A stretch of DNA of 64,000 nucleotides from Opimibacter sp041746735 (GCA_041746735.1 JBGTGP010000028.1:12360-76359); one strand, 5' to 3'. Counted from the first letter of the stretch, positions 51,945 to 60,092 are shown. Made by a program: numbers and translations. Notes: generated from the sequence alone by a model not told the origin.

Positions 51945-53012
51945 ATGTTTGCATCACTTACGCCTTCACAACGCATCCTGGCTATACAGCGGATCACAGC
52001 GCTTTGGGCCCTCAATGAATGTGGCCTTGGTGGCATCATGCATGCGCTCAATTCGCCCTTTACCGGACTCCTGGTCGGCAGTATCGCGATGACCTGTGTC
52101 GCGATGATCTGTGCGCTCTCGGGAAATAAATGGAGTACAGTCATGACCAGCCTGGCGATCGTCCTGATCATCAAAGCGCTGGTAAGCCCGCAGTCCACCC
52201 CTACAGCGTATCTGGCTGTTACCTTCCAGGGCGTCACCGGTGCCCTGATCTACCGGTATATACCGAATCTGCTTTTCTCCTCCATCTTTTTTTTGACGTT
52301 GGGTCTGATCGAGTCGGCCGTGCAGCGGATTATCGTCCTCACGCTGCTTTATGGCAATACCCTTTGGGACGCAATCAATATCTGGGGCGCCATGATCACG
52401 CAACGATGGGGTGTGATCATTCCGGTGTCCTCGTCCCGGCTGATCATCTATTCCTATCTCGGTATATACACCTTTTCCGGACTTCTTGTAGGCTGGCTGG
52501 TGTACCGGACCATACGCGCTGTCGATCAGTTGTGGGGTGACCAACAGTATATGCTGATCCTGGGCGAGGAAGACCGGAAAACTTTTTTTAAATCCAGTGG
52601 GAGAACACGCCGGAAATGGAAAAGGTATGTTTTGTTTTTCGTGCTCGTGGTGGTCATCATCGTGGCGTATAGCGGCATGGGTGATCAGACATCCAATATC
52701 GGAAGAGGCCTTTTATCCATCATCCGGGCATCGGCCATCCTGACCGTGTGGTTTGTTTTTCTGGCACCCTGGGTGATGCGGTGGGTACAAAAGCTGTTGA
52801 GGCATAAACAACAACAACTGGCAGAAGATGTGGAAAGAACCATGGATATGTTTCCGCATCTGCTCTATATTCTGGACAAAGCCCGGAAGGAAACGGCACA
52901 TCTCCGGTGGTGGCGCAGATGGCGACCATTTCTCATCCATACCCTATTGTATATCCTGCAATACCAGTCAACCCATGATTCTGATCCTGTCCGGAGCGGT
53001 GCAGAGCGGTAA
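51945..53012 (+). CDS. Polytopic membrane protein, possible ECF-type substrate-binding component
   Basis: 355 residues. About six helices in the first 200 residues (R-I-T-A-L-W-A-L-N-E near the N-terminus, then G-L-G-G-I-M-H-A-L), a soluble stretch (about 195-225), and two helices after 225 (V-L-F-F-V-L-V-V-V-I-I-V; I-L-T-V-W-F-V-F-L). It ends with a basic cytoplasmic region. The N-terminal half has the feel of ECF S components, but this is memory, not a match. The last 38 bp overlap a P-loop NTPase gene, so they are a unit. Palindrome and structured DNA lie upstream. Confidence 0.6.
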   Translation: MFASLTPSQRILAIQRITALWALNECGLGGIMHALNSPFTGLLVGSIAMTCVAMICALSGNKWSTVMTSLAIVLIIKALVSPQSTPTAYLAVTFQGVTGALIYRYIPNLLFSSIFFLTLGLIESAVQRIIVLTLLYGNTLWDAINIWGAMITQRWGVIIPVSSSRLIIYSYLGIYTFSGLLVGWLVYRTIRAVDQLWGDQQYMLILGEEDRKTFFKSSGRTRRKWKRYVLFFVLVVVIIVAYSGMGDQTSNIGRGLLSIIRASAILTVWFVFLAPWVMRWVQKLLRHKQQQLAEDVERTMDMFPHLLYILDKARKETAHLRWWRRWRPFLIHTLLYILQYQSTHDSDPVRSGAER

Positions 53013-53460
53013 GACAACCACCCTGATGCGTTGGTGTATGCATCGCCACGATTGCGGTGGTATACTCAGTCCTGATGTAGAGGGGATGCGACAGCTGTAT
53101 GATGTACGATATAAAACATTTTGGCCCTGGCAAAAATCACATCGGACCTCCCCTACGGATCAATCCGTGGGTCGTTTTGTATTTGATGGTGAATCGTTTT
53201 CAAGAGCTATCGACGTGCTGCGCCGGGATCTTGAAGATCCGGCAGTCCGATATCTGATCCTCGACGAAGTGGGCCCGCTCGAACTGTCGGGCGGTGGATG
53301 GGATCGTTGGCTGCGGTCAGCGCTGCCCTTTCAGCAGGATAAATCGTTGATCCTGGTGGTTCGGGATACGCTGATAAATGAAGTGATAGTAAGTTATAAA
53401 CTGGAAGAAAACCAGATAATAAATAGGGTCTGGTTTGATAGAGACTTAACGGGTATCTGA
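52975..53460 (+). CDS. P-loop NTPase (THEP1/NTPase_1-like)
   Basis: 161 residues from the ATG at 52975, inside the end of the membrane-protein gene (38-bp overlap). Walker A motif G-A-V-Q-S-G-K-T-T-T-L at residues about 7-17; Walker B Y-L-I-L-D-E-V-G-P-L-E-L (about 93-104), the E-[VI]-G-x-[LM]-E-L form seen in nucleoside-triphosphatases of the THEP1 family. A G-G-I-L-S-P segment after the first helix is also family-like. Likely a soluble NTP hydrolase partner of the membrane protein. Open frame upstream of 52975 lies in the other gene and is not used. Confidence 0.75.
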   Translation: MILILSGAVQSGKTTTLMRWCMHRHDCGGILSPDVEGMRQLYDVRYKTFWPWQKSHRTSPTDQSVGRFVFDGESFSRAIDVLRRDLEDPAVRYLILDEVGPLELSGGGWDRWLRSALPFQQDKSLILVVRDTLINEVIVSYKLEENQIINRVWFDRDLTGI

Positions 53461-53485
53461 GCATTTTCAATTCTTCACTTTTCAC

Positions 53486-53493
53486 TACTTTTG
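53486..53493 (+). promoter_or_regulatory. -7 box (TACTTTTG) of the tRNA gene
   Basis: An exact TAnnTTTG match ending 7 bp before the tRNA 5' end. The -33 region (around 53463-53466) is T-rich. Confidence 0.55.
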
Positions 53494-53500
53494 CACCCCT

Positions 53501-53572
53501 GGTCCCGTAGTACAACGGATAGTATGTAGGTTTCCGGAACCTAAGATACAGGTTCGATTCCTGTCGGGACTA
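53501..53572 (+). tRNA. tRNA-Arg(CCG)
   Basis: Full cloverleaf by eye: acceptor GGTCCCG/CGGGACT (first pair G-U), D-arm GTAC...GTAT, anticodon stem TAGGT/ACCTA with loop TTCCGGA, anticodon CCG, T-arm ACAGG-TTCGATT-CCTGT. Discriminator A; CCA is not fully encoded (ACCT follows). It reads CGG codons (Arg). Confidence 0.96.
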
Positions 53573-53576
53573 CCTG

Positions 53577-53604
53577 AACAGAGCGCTGTGGTGCTCTGTT
53601 TTTT
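53577..53604 (+). terminator. Rho-independent terminator after the tRNA
   Basis: Stem AACAGAGC (53577-53584) / GCTCTGTT (53593-53600), 8-nt loop, followed by a T-run to 53604. Confidence 0.88.
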
Positions 53605-53610
53605 GTTTGA

Positions 53611-53835
53611 ATGCAACAGACAGGAAAATATATTCTTTTGGCGGGTCTGATCCTCGTGGTCATAGGCGGAGTGGTTTGGCTTCTTGGCCATAAGCTTTCC
53701 TTTCTGGGGCGGCTCCCCGGTGATATCCGGATAGAAAAGGAAAACTTTTCCTTGTATATTCCCTTGACGACAATGATCCTGCTAAGCTTGCTTTTTAGTG
53801 GTATACTGTGGGTGATACGAAGGATGATATCATAA
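53611..53835 (+). CDS. DUF2905 family small membrane protein
   Basis: 74 residues with two transmembrane helices (about 6-25 and 50-68). The motif L-G-R-L-P-G-D-I-R-I-E between them is diagnostic of DUF2905; function unknown. ATG at 53611, only seven bases after the tRNA terminator, so it may be read by leakage through that terminator or from an internal promoter. Confidence 0.9.
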   Translation: MQQTGKYILLAGLILVVIGGVVWLLGHKLSFLGRLPGDIRIEKENFSLYIPLTTMILLSLLFSGILWVIRRMIS

Positions 53836-53840
53836 AAAAA

Positions 53841-53864
53841 GGCCCGGTTGTCCGGGCCTTTTTT
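53841..53864. terminator. Bidirectional terminator
   Basis: GGCCCGG-TTGT-CCGGGCC with T on the right and A on the left (53834-53840), so it can stop transcription from both sides (DUF2905 gene and ExbD gene). Confidence 0.93.
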
Positions 53865-53902
53865 ACGTTGAATCGATATAGTTTCTGGTGACGAAAAAGC
53901 GT

Positions 53903-54298
53903 CTACTTTTCTGTACTGAGCACCATCTTGAGATTGAGCTTGGCGGCGATGGACATGACATCCACGAGATCCTGGACAGTTAGATTCTTGGCGATACGAA
54001 GCACCACGGTGGGGTCTTCGTTGCGCTGTATGGCATCAGACAGGGCGCTTTCGAGTCTGCCGGCCGGAACTTCTGTAGAATTGACATAGTACTTGAGCTC
54101 TTCCGTCACCGTCAGGGTCAGGGGTTGCTTGGCCATCTGGCTGGTGGTATCGGATTTGGGAAGGAGGATCTTGATGATGTTGGCATTTGACATCGTGGCG
54201 ATGATCAGAAAGAACAACAGCAGGAAGAACATGATGTCGTTCATTGCGGACATCGCGTCTTCGTCATGAAAAGGTCTCCTTTTGCGGAATTCCATCAT
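53903..54298 (-). CDS. ExbD/TolR-family proton-channel subunit
   Basis: 131 residues. One N-terminal transmembrane helix (about 20-40) preceded by A-M-S-A-M-N-D-I-M-F-F, where the conserved Asp (in N-D-I) is the proton-carrying residue of ExbD/TolR. The rest is the periplasmic domain (about 55-131; T-L-T-V-T-E-E..., V-V-L-R-I-A-K-N-L). Works with the ExbB-like protein encoded 1 bp upstream to energise outer-membrane transport or TolA-like functions. No TonB-like protein gene is adjacent. Confidence 0.88.
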   Translation of the reverse strand: MMEFRKRRPFHDEDAMSAMNDIMFFLLLFFLIIATMSNANIIKILLPKSDTTSQMAKQPLTLTVTEELKYYVNSTEVPAGRLESALSDAIQRNEDPTVVLRIAKNLTVQDLVDVMSIAAKLNLKMVLSTEK

Positions 54299-54299
54299 C

Positions 54300-54980
54300 T
54301 TATTTTACCGGTTTTTGCAGCCCCTTGATAAATTCCAGTACTTCTTTCTGCAGATGCAGGGAGAAGCTGTCGATCTTGGTCAGCAGGTAGTTGTAGCCCA
54401 TAAAGGCCACTACACCTACGATCAGACCTGTCGCGGAAGAGATCATTTTCTGATACAGACCCGCGGAAATGGTCCCGATCGAGATATCGGCCGTCTGCGA
54501 GATGTTGTAGAAGATGAGAATAACTCCGATGATCGTACCGATAAATCCGAGCCGGGGTGCGATACCGGAGACCATACTGATATAGCCCATCTTGCTTTCC
54601 ATCTCGGTCAGCTCGATATTGGACTGTACGGTAAGGGCTTTTTCAATGTATTCGATCGGTTTTCCGATCTGGGAAACCCCGGCTTTAATGACATTACCGA
54701 GGGAACTGTTGGCCTGATCGCACATCAGGTTGGCAGAGTCCATCTGGCCCAGGGAAACTTTGTCGAGGACACTGTTGACCAGATTGTGCTGAATCTTGGA
54801 CCGTTCGCGGATGAAGAGGTATTTGCTGATGATAAAGGCGATCGAGATGAGCGAGAGGATGATCAGCGGGATCATCACCGGTCCTCCTTTAAAGAGAATA
54901 TCGATCATCCGTGCAGTGCCTTCGCCAGCGACGTCCACTGAATCTACGGCTGTAGTAGCCTGTAAGAAAAATCCTATCAT
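54300..54980 (-). CDS. ExbB/TolQ/MotA-family proton channel protein
   Basis: 226 residues with three transmembrane helices: about 32-55, 130-160 and 170-195. Family features include G-I-A-P-R-L-G-F-I-G-T-I-I-G-V-I-L-I-F in the second helix and S-S-A-T-G-L-I-V-G-V-V-A-F-M-G-Y-N in the third. Together with ExbD (1-bp gap) it forms a proton-driven motor in the inner membrane that could energise the TonB-dependent receptor encoded 760 bp away on the other strand. Confidence 0.9.
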   Translation of the reverse strand: MIGFFLQATTAVDSVDVAGEGTARMIDILFKGGPVMIPLIILSLISIAFIISKYLFIRERSKIQHNLVNSVLDKVSLGQMDSANLMCDQANSSLGNVIKAGVSQIGKPIEYIEKALTVQSNIELTEMESKMGYISMVSGIAPRLGFIGTIIGVILIFYNISQTADISIGTISAGLYQKMISSATGLIVGVVAFMGYNYLLTKIDSFSLHLQKEVLEFIKGLQKPVK

Positions 54981-55027
54981 GTTTTGTGATTTGATGCTTT
55001 TTAATGCTTAAACCCGGAAGTTCACTA

Positions 55028-55060
55028 CAAAGGAAAGAAAATTTATATACATAATACAAA
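55028..55060 (-). promoter_or_regulatory. Candidate promoter of exbB/exbD
   Basis: Minus strand: -33 TTTG (55057-55060) and -7 TTCCTTTG (55028-55035; one mismatch to TAnnTTTG) with 21-bp spacing. Confidence 0.4.
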
Positions 55061-55191
55061 TTATGTTTTGTCGGCTGACAATCAGCCGTATAATACCCCC
55101 TGTGGGGTTCCTAACCATGACTGCGGGGGGCAGGACAGGGATAACGCTGAGGAGGAGGGTCTTCGTATGTGGTGACTGATCGAGGGTACAA

Positions 55192-55266
55192 GGTGAAGGG
55201 TAAAGGGTAAAGAGAGTTGGGGAGTGGCTTACTGGAAGCTTAGGAGGTTAGAGGGTTAGGAGGTTA
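55192..55266. repeat. GGTAAAG heptamers and GGTTAG repeats
   Basis: GGTGAAG, GGTAAAG, GGTAAAG in phase (55192-55212; reverse complement of the CTTTACC family), then a GGTTAG series with 7-8-bp spacing at about 55240-55266 (reverse complement of CCTAACC). Confidence 0.85.
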
Positions 55267-55419
55267 GAAGTAGGAACATGCTTTACCAAACGCCTGGTCC
55301 GATAATCCACCAACCTGCTTACTGCATAAACCTGAGAGCGCAGCGGAGATTCCAACTGCAAGGCGGAAAGCAGGAAACTTGTGGAGAGCTGAGCCGAAAC
55401 GTGCGGAGTGAAAACGACC

Positions 55420-55612
55420 TTCACGAGCCCACAGTTGCATTAGGGGGGGTAAGTGAAGTTACAAACTTCAAAAAGAAACATTTCTATGCGAAGTTGCAAA
55501 CTTCGCATAAGTAGCACGAGGATATGTCAAGCGGGTCGAAGCACCCCACTCACCACGGTTGCTGAGCTGTAGCACGAGGATGTGTCAAGCGGGTCGAAGC
55601 ACCCCACTCACC
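55420..55612. repeat. Inverted copy of composite repeat (blocks B and A)
   Basis: Block B (55420-55469), two hairpins TGAAGTT-ACA-AACTTCA (55454-55470) and an 11-bp-arm hairpin at 55485-55509 (arms TATGCGAAGTT / AACTTCGCATA, loop GCA), then block A twice (55511-55568, 55569-55612). It is the reverse complement of the material at 31783-32262, without the TGGCATC segment. Confidence 0.9.
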
Positions 55613-55620
55613 CCCCCACT

Positions 55621-55641
55621 CACTACTCACTACTCACTACT
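55621..55641. repeat. CACTACT heptamers x3
   Basis: Three CACTACT units, reverse complement of the AGTAGTG family, followed by a C-run. Confidence 0.9.
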
Positions 55642-55654
55642 CCCCCCTCCCCCC

Positions 55655-55687
55655 TTTGGTCAACTGCGATTTATTGACGTATTTTTC
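55655..55687 (+). promoter_or_regulatory. Candidate promoter of the TonB receptor gene
   Basis: -33 TTTG (55655-55658) and -7 TATTTTTC (55680-55687; one mismatch) with a 21-bp spacer, giving a leader of about 50 nt. Confidence 0.42.
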
Positions 55688-55742
55688 TGATCTGAATAGA
55701 GAAATCTATCGACTGGCTTTTTAACAAACAAACCAACTCATT

Positions 55743-58427
55743 ATGAAACAAACATTGTTTTTTCTCCTGACTCTGATCACCTGTACCTTGTCTGCCCAAC
55801 TGACCGTCACTGGAAAAGTGACCGATATCACCGGCGAAGTGCTGGTCGGAGTTAATATCGCTGAAAAAGGTACAACGCAGGGAACCGTCACCGATTTTGA
55901 CGGATTGTACCGGATTACTGTCAATCATTCCAATGCCATCCTGGTCTTTAGCTATGTCGGGTATGAATCTACTGACATACCAGTGGCGGGCCGGACGTCT
56001 GTCAATGTGGTGATGCAGGAAGGGATCAGTCTGGGTGAAGTGCAGGTCGTTGGTTCCAGAAGTTATCGTCGGTCTGCTACGGATTCACCTGTAGGCATTG
56101 ATGTCATCGATGTCGCCCAACTGGCCGGGATCAGCGGCAAATCCGAGATCAATCAGGTACTCCAATATGCCGCCCCTTCCTTCAATGCCACTAAACAATC
56201 CGGTTCGGACGGAGCCGATCACATTGACCCTGCTTCCCTTCGGGGATTGGGCCCCGACCAAACCCTGGTCCTGATCAATGGTAAGCGTAGACACCAGTCC
56301 TCCCTTGTCAATGTATTTGGTACCCGTGGCCGGGGCAATACGGGCACGGATCTGAATGCACTTCCTGCCTCCGCCATCAAACGCATCGAGATATTGCGCG
56401 ACGGTGCTTCCGCTCAATATGGCAGTGATGCTATTGCCGGTGTCATCAATATCGTACTCCATGATCAGTCCGAGGGTCTCACCGGTGGTCTGATGGTGGG
56501 CGCACACAGTACCAATATCGGAACGGGGTTTGAGGAAATGGCCGGCGATGTATTGTACAATATCAATGGCAGCAATAGGCTGGACGGTAAAAACAGAACG
56601 CTGGATGGCCAAACCCTCAAACTCGATCTGAACTACGGTATGCCATTGGGCGACAAAGGTGGTTTTGCCAATATTACAACAGAGTTTCTTTCCAAAGATC
56701 GTACTCTGCGTCCTTCCTGGTCGTGGCGTAAAGGCTATGGTACAGCCGCAGTGGATGGTTTCAATTTGATGGTCAACAGCGCTATGCCGTTGGGCACTAA
56801 AACCGAGTTGTATGCTTTTGGCGGCAGAAATTTCAGAGATACAGATGCCTATGCTTTTTCCCGGGAAAGTTTTGCAGATGGTGACAACCGGTCAGTGCCG
56901 AGTCTGTATCCCAATGGATTTACACCCCATATCACTTCGATTATCACGGATGCTTCTGTCTCCGCCGGTATCCGGCACACCAACGACAATGGCTGGGTCG
57001 TGGATATCAATAACACGTATGGTAAAAATCTCTTCCACTACTATATCACTGGTACAAACAATGCCTCCCTCAAAGATGCTTCCCCAACCGATTTCGATGC
57101 CGGCGGACACAGCTTGTCGATGAATGTCACCGGACTGGATTTCAGTAAATACTTCGAAGACATCGCGTCGGGATTCAACCTGGCGTATGGACTGGAATAC
57201 CGAACAGAGAACTTTAAAATTTTTGCGGGAGAGGAAGCGTCTTACGCGCAGTATGACAATGCAGGACGTCCCATTATAGATCCGGCTACGCAATCACCGG
57301 CTACTGATATCAATGGAGATCCACTGCCAGCAGGTTCACAGGGATTTCCCGGCTATAGTCCGGCCAATGTGGTCGACCGCAGCCGTACCAATATCGGATT
57401 GTACATTGATGGTGAACTCAGCGTCACCGATGCTTTCCTATTAGGCGCTGCCTTGCGGTATGAAAACTACAGTGACTTTGGCAGCACCTTCAATGTAAAA
57501 GGATCAGGCCGGTATACGTTCAATGATCATTTTTCATTGCGGGGCAGTGTGTCGACGGGATTCCGGGCGCCTTCGCTGGCTCAGATCCATTACAATCTCA
57601 TCTTCAATAATTTTGTTGCCGGCGAATCGCTGCCCTCACTTTTGGCCTCCAATACCAGCACCATCACACGTGCTTTTGGTATCGGTCCGTTGCAGGAAGA
57701 AACAGCCGTCAACGGGAGTCTTGGATTCACGCTTTCAATGGGTGACTTTACAGCGACCGTTGATGCCTATTCGATTTCCGTCAAAGACCGGATCGTCCTG
57801 ACGGACAACTTTGATGCTTCCCATCTGGGACTGGGCGTTGATGTCGCCCAGTTTTTTGCCAACGGCGTGGATACCCGCACACAAGGTCTCGATATCGTCC
57901 TCGGCTACCGCCGGTATTTCAACAATCGCAATAGTCTTTCGCTCAGCCTGGCTGGTAATGTTAACGAGCTGACCATTGAGAAAATCCACAACGGTGACCT
58001 CAATCCGTTTACCTTCTTTGGTCCGTTTTCCCAGGCCTATCTCAAAGCCGCAGCACCGGATTATAAGTTTGGTCTTAACCTCATGTACTCGATGCCCCGG
58101 TTTGATTTTGCAGCCAATCTCACGCAATTCAGTCGTGTACTCCTGCAGGATTTTCAATGGGTCGATACACCGGCTACCAATCAGGAAGAAGCCAATGCAT
58201 TGCGAGAGGTCGCTACGGATATCTATGATCCCGCCCTGACTTTGGACCTGAGTGCATCATGGTCCATAACGGACAAACTCAAGCTGACGATTGGAGCCAA
58301 CAACCTGTTGAATGTCTATCCGACGCCACAGTTTGACGGCTGGACCGATCAGGGCGGATTCAATGATTCTGTGCAGATGGGGGCTGACGGTGCATTCTAC
58401 TTTACCCGGATCGGATTTAGATTCTAA
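55743..58427 (+). CDS. TonB-dependent receptor with carboxypeptidase-like N-terminal domain
   Basis: 894 residues, signal peptide ending L-S-A-Q. Residues about 20-100 are a CarboxypepD_reg-like domain (V-T-G-K-V-T-D-I-T-G-E; F-S-Y-V-G-Y). Then the plug (about 115-230: R-G-L-G-P-D-Q-T-L-V-L-I-N-G-K-R-R and I-E-I-L-R-D-G-A-S-A-Q-Y-G-S-D-A-I-A-G-V-I-N-I) and a 22-strand barrel to the terminal aromatic I-G-F-R-F. No SusD partner follows, so it is probably not a SusC. The ligand (siderophore, metal complex, vitamin or sugar) is unknown. It overlaps the convergent serine hydrolase by 4 bp (CTAA). Confidence 0.92.
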   Translation: MKQTLFFLLTLITCTLSAQLTVTGKVTDITGEVLVGVNIAEKGTTQGTVTDFDGLYRITVNHSNAILVFSYVGYESTDIPVAGRTSVNVVMQEGISLGEVQVVGSRSYRRSATDSPVGIDVIDVAQLAGISGKSEINQVLQYAAPSFNATKQSGSDGADHIDPASLRGLGPDQTLVLINGKRRHQSSLVNVFGTRGRGNTGTDLNALPASAIKRIEILRDGASAQYGSDAIAGVINIVLHDQSEGLTGGLMVGAHSTNIGTGFEEMAGDVLYNINGSNRLDGKNRTLDGQTLKLDLNYGMPLGDKGGFANITTEFLSKDRTLRPSWSWRKGYGTAAVDGFNLMVNSAMPLGTKTELYAFGGRNFRDTDAYAFSRESFADGDNRSVPSLYPNGFTPHITSIITDASVSAGIRHTNDNGWVVDINNTYGKNLFHYYITGTNNASLKDASPTDFDAGGHSLSMNVTGLDFSKYFEDIASGFNLAYGLEYRTENFKIFAGEEASYAQYDNAGRPIIDPATQSPATDINGDPLPAGSQGFPGYSPANVVDRSRTNIGLYIDGELSVTDAFLLGAALRYENYSDFGSTFNVKGSGRYTFNDHFSLRGSVSTGFRAPSLAQIHYNLIFNNFVAGESLPSLLASNTSTITRAFGIGPLQEETAVNGSLGFTLSMGDFTATVDAYSISVKDRIVLTDNFDASHLGLGVDVAQFFANGVDTRTQGLDIVLGYRRYFNNRNSLSLSLAGNVNELTIEKIHNGDLNPFTFFGPFSQAYLKAAAPDYKFGLNLMYSMPRFDFAANLTQFSRVLLQDFQWVDTPATNQEEANALREVATDIYDPALTLDLSASWSITDKLKLTIGANNLLNVYPTPQFDGWTDQGGFNDSVQMGADGAFYFTRIGFRF

Positions 58428-60067
58428 CTCTTCTTTTTACCAGGGATCTCCATACCTCCCTGATAGAGGATTAGAGATGAATACGAGCCGGCATCATCAG
58501 GGAAGAATTCAATCTGGGCTTCAACGACTTTGAGGAAGAACCGGGTTTCTGTTTCGGCATAGAGTTCGAGTTTCGGCTGGCCTGTTGCCTGTGCCATGAG
58601 TTTGCCCTCTTCTACCATGACGTTGAGGAGAAACTCAGGCATGAGTTCATATACACCGGCATACCGTTGAAGGAGGTCTGCCTCGACCACCATTTCGGTT
58701 TGAACGGGTATGGGTTTGTTGGTCTTCATGCCTTCCGTTTTGTCGATGCGGTTGGCAAAAAGTGCTTTGACGGTATTCCCTTCCCGCGTCAACCGAAGGG
58801 TGGACATGCTGTTTTCAAAAACAAACAAATCCGGCTGGACGGGATAGATTTTAAAGCGGGTACCTCCCGGTCGTTGGCTGTGCAGTTGATTTCCTTCCAG
58901 GGTAATGATCCTTGTGGCACTGTCATCAAAATCATAGACGCCCACATAAGGCTCGAGATCCGCAGCGGAGAGCTGTATGGCATCTTTGGCTTGTGGAATG
59001 GGCTTCCCGATCGTAAGCGCTGCTATACGTTGGGCCAAAGTCTGATCCGTCATGCAATCGCAGTTGGCAAAAATGGCGACAAAGACATCTTCGACAGGCA
59101 GATACACGGCATCTGCGACAAAACCAAAGATGCCGCCGTTGTGCTCAAGGGTCTTACTGCCATTGATTTCATTGAGGGACCACCCATAGCCATAATTGAT
59201 CCTCTTACCATTTGGTAGCGTATAGTTGGTAAAGGCTTTTTCCAGTGATTCCTTTTTGACGAGCCTATATTGGTGTAAGGCGCGATTCCAGGTATACAGA
59301 TCCTTGACGGTCGACATCAGAGAGCCTGCGGCATAGGGCTGCGTCATACTGAGGTATTCGGCATTCTGATATTCACGATCCCGCTGATATCCGGAAGCGC
59401 GGCGCGGGATGATCTCGGTCGCATGACCATAATAGGAGGAGTTCATGCCGAGGGGTTTGAAGAGTTCGTTTTCTACAAAAGATTCATACGTCTGTCCTGA
59501 TGCTTTTTCAATAATAAAACCCAGGATAATATAGTCAGAATTGCTATAGACAAAATTTTCACCCGGAGCAAAATCCATCGGTTCATCCCGGAAGAATTTG
59601 ATTAATTCTTCCGGCGTAAAATCCTGTCGCCACACTTTGGTCCACTTTTGCAGAGAGGTATAGTTTTTTATACCCGATGTATGGGTCAATAAATGATGAA
59701 TGCTGATAGGCTTGCCATAGGTCGGATAATCCGGAATATAGCGGGTAATATCATCTTCGAGTTTCAATTTCCCCTGTTCCATCAGCATGAGGATGGAGAT
59801 GGCGGTAAACTGTTTGGTAATCGATCCGATCTGAAATACCATATCCGGCTCCATGGGCACGCGCAGTTCCACATTAGCAAGTCCCATGCCCTTCTGATAC
59901 AGGATATCTTCTCCGCGGGCTACGAGGATGGCGGCTCCGGGTTCGTCCGGTGAAAAGCGGGTGGCCAGAAGTTCATCGATTTGGTGGGAAAGGGTCTGCG
60001 CATGGATGGTAGCAGACCCTACAAAAAGTACGATCAGCATCAGGAGTGTACAGGCTCGGTGGTTCAT
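58424..60067 (-). CDS. Class C beta-lactamase-like serine hydrolase with two DUF3471-like tails
   Basis: 547 residues with a signal peptide ending I-H-A-Q. Penicillin-binding/beta-lactamase C fold: catalytic S-I-T-K (about residue 82), Y-S-N (about 175) and the K-T-G-equivalent H-N-G (about 320). Two short tail domains of the DUF3471 type (about 375-445 and 465-545, each beginning L-x-x-Y-[VA]-G-V-Y) follow. Likely a periplasmic esterase, peptidase or D-aminopeptidase-like enzyme; a true beta-lactamase is unlikely given the tail domains. It is divergent from the next minus-strand gene set and convergent with the TonB receptor. Confidence 0.88.
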   Translation of the reverse strand: MNHRACTLLMLIVLFVGSATIHAQTLSHQIDELLATRFSPDEPGAAILVARGEDILYQKGMGLANVELRVPMEPDMVFQIGSITKQFTAISILMLMEQGKLKLEDDITRYIPDYPTYGKPISIHHLLTHTSGIKNYTSLQKWTKVWRQDFTPEELIKFFRDEPMDFAPGENFVYSNSDYIILGFIIEKASGQTYESFVENELFKPLGMNSSYYGHATEIIPRRASGYQRDREYQNAEYLSMTQPYAAGSLMSTVKDLYTWNRALHQYRLVKKESLEKAFTNYTLPNGKRINYGYGWSLNEINGSKTLEHNGGIFGFVADAVYLPVEDVFVAIFANCDCMTDQTLAQRIAALTIGKPIPQAKDAIQLSAADLEPYVGVYDFDDSATRIITLEGNQLHSQRPGGTRFKIYPVQPDLFVFENSMSTLRLTREGNTVKALFANRIDKTEGMKTNKPIPVQTEMVVEADLLQRYAGVYELMPEFLLNVMVEEGKLMAQATGQPKLELYAETETRFFLKVVEAQIEFFPDDAGSYSSLILYQGGMEIPGKKKS

Positions 60068-60092
60068 GAATGTATTGATTTATATTTCAAAA

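Larger units (their letters stand above)
54981..55742. other. 762-bp intergenic region between ExbB and the TonB receptor, full of repeats
   Basis: From left: exbB promoter (55028-55060), hairpins CGGCTGA-CAA-TCAGCCG (55072-55088) and ACCCC/GGGGT (about 55095-55109), GGTAAAG heptamers (55192-55212), GGTTAG repeats (about 55240-55266), inverted blocks B and A (55420-55612), CACTACT heptamers (55621-55641), TonB-receptor promoter (55655-55687). The open frame at 55278-55514 runs through the repeat and is not a gene. Confidence 0.75.

Noticed and set aside
54282..54941. 219-codon plus-strand frame opposite ExbB
   Set aside because: Antisense to a strongly recognised gene; the composition is that of a shadow frame.
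55278..55514. 78-codon frame in the TonB-receptor upstream region
   Set aside because: Runs through the inverted composite repeat; no similarity.
55743..58427. SusC-type polysaccharide utilisation locus
   Set aside because: No SusD gene or glycoside hydrolase follows; the neighbour is a convergent serine hydrolase.
58424..60067. True class C beta-lactamase giving drug resistance
   Set aside because: The SxxK, YSN and HNG triad fits the wider serine hydrolase family, and the DUF3471-like tails are not found in AmpC enzymes.
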